Positions 45,001-52,166 of a DNA stretch of 52,166 nt are shown here, piece after piece. The stretch's first letter is position 1. Each line of letters begins with the position of its first letter. The DNA is from Candidatus Neomicrothrix sp. UBA6944 (lineage in GTDB: Bacteria > Actinomycetota > Acidimicrobiia > Acidimicrobiales > Poriferisodalaceae). Made by a program: the position numbers and the translations under genes. The stretch lies in assembly GCA_002448715.1 (NCBI GenBank), contig DJZU01000077.1:1-52166 (forward strand), in the 5' to 3' direction. Below the pieces are notes generated by a model. That model was not told the DNA's origin. It worked only from the letters and a program-made list of their open reading frames with translations, and ran no database searches.

Positions 45001-45600
45001 CAACTCATACTGCGATTCTGGGACGCTGATACGGGTCATATCCGTTTATTTGAGAAACGGCTGGACGATCTCGACCTTGACGACCTTAGGGCCCACGTTG
45101 CGATGGTCAGTCAAGAGACTTACCTATTCAACGACACGCTGGCCCAGAACATTCTGATGGCGCGACCGGACGCAACCGAAGCTGAAGTAACTGCAGCAAT
45201 AGAACAAGCCTCTCTCACGGACTTCGTCCGAAATCTCCCCGAAGGACTAGAAACGAACGTAGGGGAACGAGGCGTGCGACTATCTGGCGGTCAACGTCAG
45301 CGAGTAGCGATAGCCCGCGCGTTCCTGAAAGATGCGCCAGTGCTTATTTTGGATGAAGCAACATCGCACCTCGACGCTGTGAATGAAGCTGCTGTTCACG
45401 ACTCGCTACAACAGCTCATGTACGGCCGAACAACATTGATTATCGCCCACCGACTATCAACGGTGCGAAACGCAACACAAATCGTTGTCATGGATGCAGG
45501 AAAGATTGCTCAAATCGGCAACCACGACGCGCTTTTGGAAGAAGGCGGACTTTATTCACGGTTATTAGCTCACCAACTGTCCACCGCCACAAGGCCTTAG
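42022..45600 (+). CDS. Single-chain ABC exporter with two TMD-NBD halves (CydDC-like)
   Basis: The 1192-residue protein contains two complete half-exporters. Half 1 has membrane segments in residues 10-300 and an ATPase with Walker A GVVGSSGSGKST (near 368), signature LSGGQRQRIAIARAL and Walker B PILVLDEALSSVD. Half 2 has membrane segments at 620-900, Walker A VGPSGAGKTT (near 981), signature LSGGQRQRVAIARAF and ILDEATSHLD. The first membrane region (FGEYLPQLIVAAITPIAVF, DFLDSLQGLGTLKAFGQ) is like CydD, the thiol exporter needed for cytochrome bd assembly. No cydAB genes are nearby, so another cargo is possible. Both ATP sites keep intact Walker and signature motifs, unlike many asymmetric exporters. 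It is divergent from the aminotransferase gene across 76 bases. Confidence 0.92.
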   Translation: MFFDLRLWALTKGTRAAIAQAVTIGVIASLAGIARLGLLGWLLSKVFNGATFNDLVTPMLLVGIVMISRGVLEHWRKMVAHRTAATVQLKLRSQLHNHVLQLGPSHFGHVRTGEVLLSLVEGVEQLEVWFGEYLPQLIVAAITPIAVFAILSPLDLPVAGVLTGFALITLLAPAVFHRWDAARSLERQEAYSKFAADFLDSLQGLGTLKAFGQSAERGRTLAKRAHDVFKSTMWVLATNSLTRGITDTGLALGAAVALTLGAYRVQAGDMEMTTLLIILMIGIEVFRPQRDLRALLHNGMMGLSAAQGIFKVFDTEPRVREPNEPVALREPLEPRVSFNDVTFRYPAATEATLHKLNINLEPGERIGVVGSSGSGKSTIAKLLLRFYDPTNGRITLGGHDLQDLAAQDRYGAIALVSQDTFLFHGTVLENIRFGAPDAEMEDVRQAAIDANAHEFVNQLPNGYNTVIGERGIRLSGGQRQRIAIARALLKDSPILVLDEALSSVDAENEAVIQEALDRLMVGRTTLIFAHRLSSVIAADRILVLDAGNVVESGTHDELMENQGNYFALMAAQLSTEKVVRPATEESQTDSNKADSYRDATEPTDNEIVSASGLGWFAAIKWLFSEIRPWRTKLIATFVFGVTRVAALIGVGVISALIVAAVKRGESFSGLLTALIIVAPLAGILHWLESWIAHDMAFRMLAEMRVALFAKIDQLAPAYLVRRRTGDMVAMATHDVEMVEYFFAHTVAPSFVALLVPSTVLITLSILGWQMAVALIPFLAVVALSPFLLRKRLDKLGSEDREALGDLNAFVVDTVQGLGEVLAFQQTTTRSKSFLQRVQRHIDTRLPFYSDLSRQTALLEVATGLGGLAVVVTGATLVSAGDLNPTTLPLLTLLALACFLPVSEIVHVGRQLADTLGAARRLHQVHNEPVVVNSATAPTPINIHNATNAVSFHEVEFSYPGTEIQALARVSFEVAAGSTVAIVGPSGAGKTTAAQLILRFWDADTGHIRLFEKRLDDLDLDDLRAHVAMVSQETYLFNDTLAQNILMARPDATEAEVTAAIEQASLTDFVRNLPEGLETNVGERGVRLSGGQRQRVAIARAFLKDAPVLILDEATSHLDAVNEAAVHDSLQQLMYGRTTLIIAHRLSTVRNATQIVVMDAGKIAQIGNHDALLEEGGLYSRLLAHQLSTATRP

Positions 45601-45616
45601 TTTGCCTGACAACTTG

Positions 45617-45630
45617 TGTGTAGCTACACA
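45617..45630. repeat. 14-base perfect palindrome between converging genes
   Basis: TGTGTAGCTACACA reads the same on both strands. It lies in the 74-base gap between the stop codons of the ABC exporter and nitroreductase genes. It could form a small hairpin (5 pairs) or be chance. Confidence 0.35.
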
Positions 45631-45674
45631 GATGTTGCGACGCGGGCGCTTTCGATTTTATCGTTCAGGGACCC

Positions 45675-46325
45675 TTAGTGGTTTCCAAAGGAGTCGAAAC
45701 TAACCAGGTCCGCTGTATCTAACCGGGGCGCTTTTTTAAAGTCTGTGCCAATTGTGTACGCAACCGGAAAGAGACCAACTTGAGTCCATTCGTTGTAATC
45801 AATGCCCAGCACGTCGGCGGCTTCTTTTTCGAACGGTAAATGAAGTGTGGTCCAAGCACTACCAAGCCCGCGTTCGCGCGCCGCGAGCATAAAGCTCCAC
45901 ACAGCGGGAATTATTGAACCCCACATAGAAGCCTGACCGAAAGCATCGACCCCTTCGGGCCGTCCCAACATCAATGGAACTAACAGAACGGGAACTTCAT
46001 GAAAAATTTGCCGCAAATGCATCGCAGAGCCTCTTACAAACTCGGCTCGCTCGGCTCTAATATCTCCCGGCGCGTACTCCCTTGGGGGTCCATTGACATA
46101 GGGATCAAACCCCTGTCCATACAACTCTGCCAATTGTCGCTTCTTCTCAGAGTCTTCAACAAAAAGAAAATGCCAACCCTGCGCATTCGAACCAGTAGGA
46201 GATTGAAAAGCAATATCGGTGCATTCAAGAAGTAGCGACCTTTCTATCGGTCGGTTCAGGTCTAGTCGTTTCCGAACAGCGCGCGTAGTTGTAAGCAGTT
46301 CGTCCGCCGAAAGTTCAAGGTACAT
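45675..46325 (-). CDS. Nitroreductase-family FMN protein
   Basis: The 216-residue protein is of nitroreductase length. It has a TRAVRKRLDLNRPI start (FMN phosphate-contact arginines), SPTGSNAQGWHFLFVED (flavin contact), and the late GLGSAWTTLHLPFEKEAADVLGI and VGLFPVAYTIG segments. It should use NAD(P)H to reduce nitro compounds, quinones or a specific metabolite. ATG 46325 has AGGA eight bases upstream. Its start overlaps a remnant of a phytanoyl-CoA dioxygenase gene. The functional partner is not evident. Confidence 0.9.
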   Translation of the reverse strand: MYLELSADELLTTTRAVRKRLDLNRPIERSLLLECTDIAFQSPTGSNAQGWHFLFVEDSEKKRQLAELYGQGFDPYVNGPPREYAPGDIRAERAEFVRGSAMHLRQIFHEVPVLLVPLMLGRPEGVDAFGQASMWGSIIPAVWSFMLAARERGLGSAWTTLHLPFEKEAADVLGIDYNEWTQVGLFPVAYTIGTDFKKAPRLDTADLVSFDSFGNH

Positions 46326-46527
46326 ATGAGATTCCTAGAGTCATGAAACTCTGATCATAGATTTTCGAAACGCACAGCACCAGAGCCACGCGGCGAATCC
46401 GATCTTTGGCAGCTTGGTCAACTATGGATCCGAAGAGCTTTAACTCTTTTGAGTCAAAGAAATCTTCTACAACCACAAACTCATCTTGTTCAAATGCGTT
46501 GATAAGAGAGTCGTCTACCGCTGCCAC
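46315..46527 (-). pseudogene. N-terminal remnant of a phytanoyl-CoA dioxygenase-family gene
   Basis: The 70-residue frame begins like a PhyH-family dioxygenase (FEQDEFVVVEDFFDSKELKLFG) and later has SKIYDQSFMTL, which matches the family segment with KSLYEQSF. Full-length relatives have about 260-300 residues and carry the iron-binding HxD and distal His. Here the frame stops after 70 residues and the region downstream is the nitroreductase gene. The middle (residues 43-56, for example RRVALVLCVS) is divergent, compatible with decay. I read it as a truncated, probably non-functional gene. A functional short protein is less likely. Confidence 0.6.
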
Positions 46528-46616
46528 CGTGCGAGTTTAGATCCGTTGTTGAAGTCATTCTGAGAACATGTAGTCCGTAATTGAATAAGATTGGTTACGG
46601 GCGAGAGGGGAACTCA

Positions 46617-48344
46617 ATGCACGACATTGTTATTAGATCCGGCAATGTAGCGGACGGCACTGGAAATGTTATTCAGCAGATGGACATCGCAATCGACGAT
46701 GGGTTGATCTCAGCAATTGGCGACAACATCGGTGAAGGTCGAACTGAAATTGATGCTTCCAACCATTTAGTAACCCCAGGTTTCGTCGATGTCCACACCC
46801 ACTACGACGGACAGGCAACTTGGGACCCAGAAATGAGCCCCTCTTCGTATCACGGTGTGACTACAACCGTTTTTGGTAATTGCGGTGTTGGCTTTGCCCC
46901 AGCTCAACCAGATAGCCACGACTGGTTAATCCAACTCATGGAAGGTGTCGAAGATATCCCGGGGGCAGCCCTAGCGGAAGGCATCGAATGGAGCTGGGAA
47001 ACCTTTCCCGAATACCTAGATGCACTCGAGAAAATGCCGAGAGTGATGGACATAGCGACACAAGTGCCTCATGGCTCAGTACGCGCGTATGTCATGGGGG
47101 AGCGTGGCGCGCACAACGAAGATCCAACAACGGACGACTTGTTAGCGATGGCTCAAATTGTGCGAGAGGGAATTGAAGCCGGAGCCCTCGGCTTCACCTC
47201 CTCTCGAACCATGCTGCACCGAGCCCTCGACGGGGAACCTGTTCCCGGAACTTTCGCCGGCGCAGAAGAACTCATTGCAATGGGGAAAGCGGTTGCTGAA
47301 GCGGGCGGTGGTGTCGTAGAAGTTGCTTCCGATATTGGGCTTGGGGGCCTCGAAGGTAATTTCGGTTCCGATATTGACTGGATGCGAGCATTAGCTAACG
47401 ATTATGGGTTAACAGTCACCTACGCGTTGAACCAAGCTGACCGCCACCCACAACAATGGCGCGAACTTCTCGAACTCTCGTCGGCACCGATTGATGGTGA
47501 CGGCAAAGTAATTGCACAGGTAGCAGGTCGACCAGCGGGATTATTGTTTGGGCTTGAAACCTCACTTCACCCTTTCAAAATGCACCCTACCTACTTGGCA
47601 TTGGCCGAGAAATGCACCCGCTCCGAGCTTGTGGAAGAACTTTCCAAACCAGCGGTGAAAGAACAAATTCTTAGTGAAACCACCGGCTACACCGGGCGCT
47701 TCAACTATGACGTCGCCCACGCCTTTCACAAGATGTACCCACTACTCGACAACCCCGACTATGAACCGAAACCCGAAGACTCAGTAGAAGCGCGGGCCAT
47801 GAGAGAAGATCGGGACCCCTACGAATTCGCTTACGAAGTTCTCCTAGCGAAAAACGGAAGAGGATTAATATTCTTTCCTCTTGCCGATTTTGCAGAGCAC
47901 ACTCTCGACCCGACCTATGAACGGTTAAATCATCACGGTGCTTTCTGGAGCCTCTCCGACGGCGGAGCACATTGCCGGTTGATATGTGACGCTTCGACGT
48001 CGACATTCATGCTTAGCCACTGGACTCGAGATCGAACCAATGGCCCAAAAATGAAAGTTGAAGAAGCAGTCAAGCTAATGACTCATGACACAGCTGAGAT
48101 TTATGGTTTGCTCGGCGACCGGGGCACGCTTGAAGTTGGCAAACGCGCAGATATAAATGTGATCGACTACGAGAATCTATCGATCTCGGCACCCGAGATG
48201 GTCTATGACCTTCCGACCGGGGCACCCCGTCTGTTACAGGAAGCAAATGGCTATAAGGCAACCTTGGTTGCCGGTGAAGTTGTTCGAGAAAATGACGAGT
48301 TCACTGGAGCTCGTCCGGGTCGACTAATCCGTGGGCGTCGATGA
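46617..48344 (+). CDS. D-aminoacylase / N-acyl-D-amino-acid deacylase-like amidohydrolase
   Basis: The 575-residue protein belongs to the amidohydrolase superfamily branch of N-acyl-D-amino-acid deacylases. Visible are VIRSGNVADGTGN near the start, the metal motif VTPGFVDVHTHYDGQATWD, GVTTTVFGNCGVGFAP, the SDGGAHC metal aspartate region, and AEIYGLLGDRGTLEVGKRADINVIDYENL at the end. ATG 46617 is chosen with GAGAGGGG just upstream. TTG 46581 would add 12 residues. The likely activity is removal of an acyl or similar group from a D-amino-acid derivative, but marine relatives are often uncharacterised and the substrate remains open. It has the same direction as the LLM gene 63 bases downstream. 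Confidence 0.85.
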   Translation: MHDIVIRSGNVADGTGNVIQQMDIAIDDGLISAIGDNIGEGRTEIDASNHLVTPGFVDVHTHYDGQATWDPEMSPSSYHGVTTTVFGNCGVGFAPAQPDSHDWLIQLMEGVEDIPGAALAEGIEWSWETFPEYLDALEKMPRVMDIATQVPHGSVRAYVMGERGAHNEDPTTDDLLAMAQIVREGIEAGALGFTSSRTMLHRALDGEPVPGTFAGAEELIAMGKAVAEAGGGVVEVASDIGLGGLEGNFGSDIDWMRALANDYGLTVTYALNQADRHPQQWRELLELSSAPIDGDGKVIAQVAGRPAGLLFGLETSLHPFKMHPTYLALAEKCTRSELVEELSKPAVKEQILSETTGYTGRFNYDVAHAFHKMYPLLDNPDYEPKPEDSVEARAMREDRDPYEFAYEVLLAKNGRGLIFFPLADFAEHTLDPTYERLNHHGAFWSLSDGGAHCRLICDASTSTFMLSHWTRDRTNGPKMKVEEAVKLMTHDTAEIYGLLGDRGTLEVGKRADINVIDYENLSISAPEMVYDLPTGAPRLLQEANGYKATLVAGEVVRENDEFTGARPGRLIRGRR

Positions 48345-48407
48345 TCCGAAGTAGCGAATAGGTTCACAGCAGATTCGACGCGGTTTTATGACTAAAGGAA
48401 TCGAATT

Positions 48408-49427
48408 GTGTTGAACTGTTGGGCCCCCATTGGACGAGGAAACGCTTCCACGATTGCATCGCGAAGCCAAGAATTAGAACAGCGCGGTTACTCGGGAGTG
48501 ATAGGCAACCAGGTTTATGGACCGCCGTGGGCCAGTTTGGCGGTCGCAGCGACATCCACTAGTTCCTTGAAGTTAGAAACAGGCATCGCGATGGCATTTG
48601 TTCGATCACCCTTCGAAACGGCGTGTGCTGCTCTCGAACTTGACCAAATCAGCAATGGACGCTTCTCGCTAGGTTTGGGTACGGCGCCCCAAACGTGGAC
48701 AGAGAATTTTTTTGACGAGGACTTCCAGCCACCGATCGGACGAATGCGTGAAGTTATCGAAATTCTTCGAATGGTCTTTGACGCCGCCTCAAATAATGCC
48801 CCGATAATTCCGGACTATAAAGGGCAGTATTACCAGCTGTCATTTGCGGCCTTGCACCCCAATTTCGGGGAGAATGTCAGAAGAATCCCCATATGGGTTG
48901 CTTCGCTGCGCGAACGGCTGTGCGAATTAGCGGGCGAATGTGCCGATGGGTTCATAGGTCATTCAATCTGGTCTCAATGGTGGCTTGAGGAACGAGCATT
49001 GCCGGCACTGCAACGAGGAGCTTCGCGCGCTGGCCGCGATCTCGCCGATATAGAAGTTCAGCTTTGGTTGACCGCCTCAATTGATTCAGATCCAGTAGTT
49101 GCCGCTCGCCGCGCGCGAGGCAACGTAGCTTTTTATGCTTCGATACCGAGCTATCGTTCTTATTTCGATGCTCACGGTTTCGGGGAATTATTTGACACGC
49201 TTGTAGAAGCGAGACGTTCACTACCCGTAGAAAGTTGTCTCGACCTGGTGCCTTTGGAAGCGGCACGAAGTTTTGCGGTCTGCGGAACTGCAGATGAAGT
49301 GGGAGAACAGATTCATAGCGTTGCGCAACACGCAACCTCTATCTGTGTGAAACCACCGATGTGGGCTATCGACCCCTCAGAAGCCAAACACCAAGCCGCA
49401 CTTATTGAACAATTGCTGTTCAGCTAA
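48408..49427 (+). CDS. LLM-class flavin/F420-dependent oxidoreductase
   Basis: A 339-residue luciferase-like protein with TIASRSQELEQRGYSGVIGNQVYGPPWASLAVAAT, LKLETGIAMAFVRSPFETACAALELDQISNGRFSLGLGTAP, and RIPIWVASLRERLCELAGECADGFIGH. These are the typical (beta/alpha)8 barrel features. The start is GTG 48408 with AAAGGA seven bases upstream. It probably shares a transcript with the D-aminoacylase-like gene. It is the third LLM protein in the window and the most divergent of the three. Confidence 0.85.
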   Translation: MLNCWAPIGRGNASTIASRSQELEQRGYSGVIGNQVYGPPWASLAVAATSTSSLKLETGIAMAFVRSPFETACAALELDQISNGRFSLGLGTAPQTWTENFFDEDFQPPIGRMREVIEILRMVFDAASNNAPIIPDYKGQYYQLSFAALHPNFGENVRRIPIWVASLRERLCELAGECADGFIGHSIWSQWWLEERALPALQRGASRAGRDLADIEVQLWLTASIDSDPVVAARRARGNVAFYASIPSYRSYFDAHGFGELFDTLVEARRSLPVESCLDLVPLEAARSFAVCGTADEVGEQIHSVAQHATSICVKPPMWAIDPSEAKHQAALIEQLLFS

Positions 49428-49436
49428 ATTAGCCAG

Positions 49437-49853
49437 CTACGTAGATTCTTTGGTGAGTTGCTCCAAAAGGCCACCACTGTCGCTAACTATGTGACCTTCA
49501 ACGACCTTGCGGTTCTCAATAGTGAAAATCGCTACCGCGTGACGTTCGACTTCGTTGCCTGAAGCCGTCACGCCCATAAACGTCCCGGTGTGAGTTCCTC
49601 TCAAGATGTATCTCACTGCTACAGAAGCTCCATCGCTAACCATCTGCTGAATTTCAAATCGAGCATTACTCAGTGCAGAGTGGTACGCCTTCAAGGACTC
49701 AATATGTTCCGCAAGAGAATTAGCTGAAGGACCGCCGTAACCATGCCGCACGTAGTCGTGCGTAAACGAGGCTTCTACGACAGATAAATCCTGTTTGTTA
49801 AAGCCGTCTTCCATTATGTGGCGCACGAGTTCCTTGGCTTCTTCTCCGGTCAA
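49437..49853 (-). CDS. NTF2-like / SnoaL-type protein
   Basis: The 138-residue protein has the pattern of SnoaL-like or ester-cyclase proteins with an NTF2-like fold: LVRHIMEDGFNKQDLSVVEASFTHDYVRHGYGG at the start, SVAVRYILRGTHTGTFMGVTASGNEVERHAVAIFTIENRKVVEGHIVSDS at the end. Such proteins bind or isomerise small polyketide-like or other hydrophobic molecules, and many have no known role. TTG 49853 is preceded closely by GGGAG. It lies last in a row of three minus-strand genes (VOC protein, methyltransferase, this one). Confidence 0.8.
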   Translation of the reverse strand: MTGEEAKELVRHIMEDGFNKQDLSVVEASFTHDYVRHGYGGPSANSLAEHIESLKAYHSALSNARFEIQQMVSDGASVAVRYILRGTHTGTFMGVTASGNEVERHAVAIFTIENRKVVEGHIVSDSGGLLEQLTKEST

Positions 49854-49911
49854 TGCTCCCCCTTGTGTGATTCGCTAACGATACTTCTTCAAGCAGCGCG
49901 GGTAAGAACGT

Positions 49912-50550
49912 TCATTCCTTGTAACCCCATACGGCGTAGAGAGGGTCACCATTTCCCGAACCCTCTGTCCGAAGTTCAGCGTGAAGATCGCCCCAACCAC
50001 CAGATCGACGAAAATACTCTCCGACAATCGCAACGTGACCACGATCATCAGTCTGTCCCCAACCCTGGATCGCCTTTGTAGGGAAACATCGATTGGAGAA
50101 AGTATGTACAAACGCGCCGCCACGCTTGAGGCATCTATGTACCTCGTCAAAAACCTCCAAGGGTTTGACGAGATAATCCACCGAAACGCAGCACACGACA
50201 CTGTCAAAACAGTCATCATCAAAGGGAAGCCGCTGATCATCGTTTAGATCATGTTCCACCCAAGAGGCTGCATGCTTGTTGCTGTCTAGTTCAGTCGCGT
50301 TCATGCCCAGCACTGTCAGGTTGTCTGGTGGGTCCAGAAAATGACTGATCCAGGAGCCCATCAAATCTAAAACCTTGCCCTCGATTTTGAGATCGCGGTA
50401 CAACTCACCCACTGCGGCGATCGCCCTCTCATCAATATGAGCAACCAACCTCGGCTCCAGATAGAACTGATTGTCTGGAGATTGATCGACCCGATCAAAG
50501 AACCCAGAAGGAAATCCTGCGTACCGGTCATCTCCCGAATCGAAAGCCAT
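49912..50550 (-). CDS. SAM-dependent methyltransferase (class I, type 11-like)
   Basis: The 212-residue protein has the Rossmann-type methyltransferase core: motif I VLDLMGSWISHFLDPP, acidic motif SWVEHDLNDDQRLPFDDDCFDSVVCCVSVDYLV and the LEVFDEVHRCLKRGGAFVHTFSN segment. The first 25 residues (MAFDSGDDRYAGFPSGFFDR) are family-like in related uncharacterised proteins. ATG 50550 with GAGGAA upstream is the natural start. A longer frame to 50721 runs through the VOC gene. The methyl acceptor is unknown. It is 16 bases downstream of the VOC gene, so probably in one operon. Confidence 0.82.
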   Translation of the reverse strand: MAFDSGDDRYAGFPSGFFDRVDQSPDNQFYLEPRLVAHIDERAIAAVGELYRDLKIEGKVLDLMGSWISHFLDPPDNLTVLGMNATELDSNKHAASWVEHDLNDDQRLPFDDDCFDSVVCCVSVDYLVKPLEVFDEVHRCLKRGGAFVHTFSNRCFPTKAIQGWGQTDDRGHVAIVGEYFRRSGGWGDLHAELRTEGSGNGDPLYAVWGYKE

Positions 50551-50566
50551 AATTCCTCGGCGTCTT

Positions 50567-50950
50567 TCAGTTCTTAATTCTCTTGGCAAAGCTGAGATCA
50601 TGACCGGACGGGTCGGAAATAGCGAAAAACCTTTCACCCCAAGGTGCGTCCGCCGGCGCGCCTTGGGGAGACAAATTCGCATCCACAGCGCGTCGATACA
50701 CCGAGTCGACATCATCGACATGAAAAATCACTCGTCCCCACCAAGTCGCCGGGAGATCATCTGGCTTGACTTCCCACAGATTGACGAAACAAGTCCCTGA
50801 TTCGAGCGTTACGAACGAACTTGACGCATCTCCATAGGAAATAGCGAAACCTAATGCCTCATAGAACTTGATGGATCCCACCACATCAGCTGTCGCGAGC
50901 GTTATGGCGTCGATCCTTTCGGTGGCGCCTACATTTTCTTGAGCCATCAT
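50567..50950 (-). CDS. VOC-family (glyoxalase/bleomycin-resistance fold) protein
   Basis: The 127-residue protein has the usual two-repeat pattern: IDAITLATADVVGSIKFYEALGFAISYGD in the first half and ATWWGRVIFHVDDVDSVYRRAVDANL with DPSGHDLSFAKRI in the second. Several family members are metal-dependent lyases, isomerases or resistance proteins, and the role here is not clear. ATG 50950 (or ATG 50947) follows AGGAAAGG. The open frame to 51097 has no support. The 207-base region 50951-51157 in front of it holds no other gene but has an 8-base direct repeat, GTTCCAAG, at 50995-51002 and 51006-51013, a possible operator. Confidence 0.82.
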   Translation of the reverse strand: MMAQENVGATERIDAITLATADVVGSIKFYEALGFAISYGDASSSFVTLESGTCFVNLWEVKPDDLPATWWGRVIFHVDDVDSVYRRAVDANLSPQGAPADAPWGERFFAISDPSGHDLSFAKRIKN

Positions 50951-51157
50951 AAGAACCTTTCCTAGCTCAACGAAACTGAGACTAGAGCAACCATGTTCCA
51001 AGCTCGTTCCAAGACCAATGCTCTGAGCTTGATTGTCGATTCTCCGGGACTGAGCGGTGCATCTTCTGGCGTTTGAAAATCTTTTAGTGTGAGCCAATGG
51101 CTATCACGCCGCTGTGTCGAATGGATATGGCGTTAACGCGATTGTGAAATCTTCTTC

Positions 51158-52166
51158 CTAACGGCTTTCATCGAGGATTTCACGCAGAAGTCTGGCGCTG
51201 ACACCTAATACGTTTGCTGCAAACTCAATGTCTGGCGGTGGCGGCCCAAGCGCAATGCGCAGTTGGTCCTCTGACACCCCTAATCTTGCCGCTGCGACGG
51301 CAAGATTAGGCTGCGCTGGAAGTGATCCGCGTGGAATCGACGAAGGCGAGCCACTTGGGCGGGCGGTACTCCGTGTCGCAGTGAAGACGCCTTTTAAGCA
51401 TCTACTGATAAATGGGAAGTCTTTAGTGATGAGATACCGATACTGACCGTCAATAGAAATCCCATTGCATTGATCGAGATCACCGAGACCGTCTACATAC
51501 TCCCAATCTGAGGTGTAAGTCCCATCAGGTGCGGAGTTGTTTATGACGATGTTAGGTCCATGCTCCCGGCCGAGACTAACCGTGCAATTAACCCCCCTAC
51601 GAAGCGTTTCTGTCAACCGGTAACTCGACTGGTATTTGCTTGCTAGTGAGACGTACATAAAGTGGCCGTCTGCTGCGAATCCGACGTGAACGAGATCGGA
51701 ACTAGAATGGTTGTGTTTCTGGGTCAGTGAATTAGGCAACCCGTGATAGTGATAAGCACCAGAAGGTTGCACATGCGCGTTATTCGTGTCCATCCCAAGA
51801 TTGAACTGATCTTGAAGTCCTTCGACAGGATATGTTTCACCTGACTCACAAGAAACTGTTTCTGCGGTGCCAGGCTCAAACTTCACACCGTTTACCGCGA
51901 CTCCAGGCACATGAACCTCTTGTGCAGTACCCGTATAGATCGGATCTGCCGGATATTCATAATTAACCGATTGCGCCGAAATTGTATTTGGGTTCCCCGC
52001 GTTGGGGAATTGACCAGTTTCATGATCAGGCAATGCGTTGGTGACGATTTTCCTCACGCCCGAAGACACACTCACAGTCGTCTGAGTCCCGAAATCAGTA
52101 TCAACAATCACATATCCACCTGCGTAAGCCGTCGTTAAGGCTTCTGACTGATGTTGGGTAGTAGTT
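51158..52166 (-). CDS. YHYH-domain protein, 5'-truncated by the window edge
   Basis: The frame is open through the right edge, so the protein is longer than the 335 residues seen and probably has a signal peptide beyond base 52166. The diagnostic motif AYHYHGLPNSL is present with VSYASKYQSS-like aromatic strands (VSLASKYQSSYRL), SGETYPVEGLQDQFNLGMDTNNAHVQPSG, and WEYVDGLGDLDQCNG. The last about 60 residues are two helical repeats: LAVAAARLGVSEDQLRIALG, and the related FAANVLGVSARLLREILDES, joined by a PPPP linker. YHYH proteins are mostly uncharacterised extracytoplasmic proteins. A 13-base perfect inverted repeat lies in the repeat region (51279-51310). Confidence 0.85.
   Translation of the reverse strand, partial: TTTQHQSEALTTAYAGGYVIVDTDFGTQTTVSVSSGVRKIVTNALPDHETGQFPNAGNPNTISAQSVNYEYPADPIYTGTAQEVHVPGVAVNGVKFEPGTAETVSCESGETYPVEGLQDQFNLGMDTNNAHVQPSGAYHYHGLPNSLTQKHNHSSSDLVHVGFAADGHFMYVSLASKYQSSYRLTETLRRGVNCTVSLGREHGPNIVINNSAPDGTYTSDWEYVDGLGDLDQCNGISIDGQYRYLITKDFPFISRCLKGVFTATRSTARPSGSPSSIPRGSLPAQPNLAVAAARLGVSEDQLRIALGPPPPDIEFAANVLGVSARLLREILDESR
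51279..51310. repeat. Perfect 13-bp inverted repeat inside the YHYH gene
   Basis: CCTAATCTTGCCG (51279-51291) and CGGCAAGATTAGG (51298-51310) are exact reverse complements around the loop CTGCGA. It encodes part of NLAVAAARLGV, the first C-terminal repeat. Chance is possible but a perfect 13-bp stem is unusual within a coding region. Confidence 0.6.

Overview
The window looks like a chromosomal segment of an actinobacterium close to its replication origin. The left end has dnaN (partial), recF, a DciA/DUF721 gene, gyrB, gyrA, a DUF3566 membrane protein gene and tRNA-Ile. This order, DUF3566 behind gyrA, three luciferase-like F420-type oxidoreductases and frequent GTG/TTG starts all point to Actinobacteria. 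Base composition is mid-range by eye, not the very high GC of soil actinomycetes, so an aquatic, Acidimicrobiia-like lineage is a reasonable inference. It is not proven here.

Layout. 1-7.6 kb: replication and supercoiling genes and tRNA-Ile. 7.6-17.7 kb: a small unannotated-looking ORF, an NAD(P)-binding dehydrogenase, lgt, a CgeB-like glycosyltransferase, a minus-strand pair (LLM oxidoreductase and PLP dehydratase), tRNA-Ala, a DHA2-type MFS exporter, an ammonium transporter and an intracellular GH51 arabinofuranosidase. 17.8-22.5 kb: a minus-strand BMP-type nucleoside/nucleobase ABC importer (lipoprotein, double ATPase, two permeases). 22.7-38.2 kb: a catabolic island made of two head-on operons. 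The plus-strand operon (23.8-29.6 kb) encodes a ureidase/L-carbamoylase-type metallohydrolase, an N-carbamoyl-D-amino-acid hydrolase-type nitrilase, a fused 2Fe-2S/molybdopterin hydroxylase (XdhD-like) and a shortened SsnA-like aminohydrolase. The minus-strand operon (36.7-29.6 kb) encodes two fold-type-II PLP enzymes, an alpha/beta hydrolase, a fused FAD/2Fe-2S subunit and a second molybdopterin hydroxylase subunit. A divergent 8-oxoguanine deaminase-like gene lies at 36.8 kb.

38.4-52.2 kb: a coupled operon (class III phospho-lyase-like aminotransferase, APH-family kinase, serine-hydrolase lipoprotein), a single-chain CydDC-like ABC exporter, a nitroreductase, a phytanoyl-CoA dioxygenase remnant, a D-aminoacylase-like amidohydrolase, a third LLM protein, an NTF2-like protein, a methyltransferase, a VOC protein, and a YHYH protein cut by the right edge.

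How the genes may work together. The importer would bring in purine nucleosides or bases. The two molybdenum hydroxylases and the deaminases would convert purines (including oxidised guanine) towards urate or further. The two carbamoyl-hydrolases and the PLP enzymes could then remove ureido and amino groups to give ammonia, CO2 and a keto acid. No uricase or allantoinase is visible. The combination of SsnA-like, XdhD-like, carbamoyl-handling and PLP ammonia-lyase-type genes recalls the yge/ygf (ssnA-xdhD-ygeXYW) purine-degradation cluster of gut bacteria, with a different set of hydrolases. This is the most interesting candidate system here. Its chemistry is inferred, not demonstrated.
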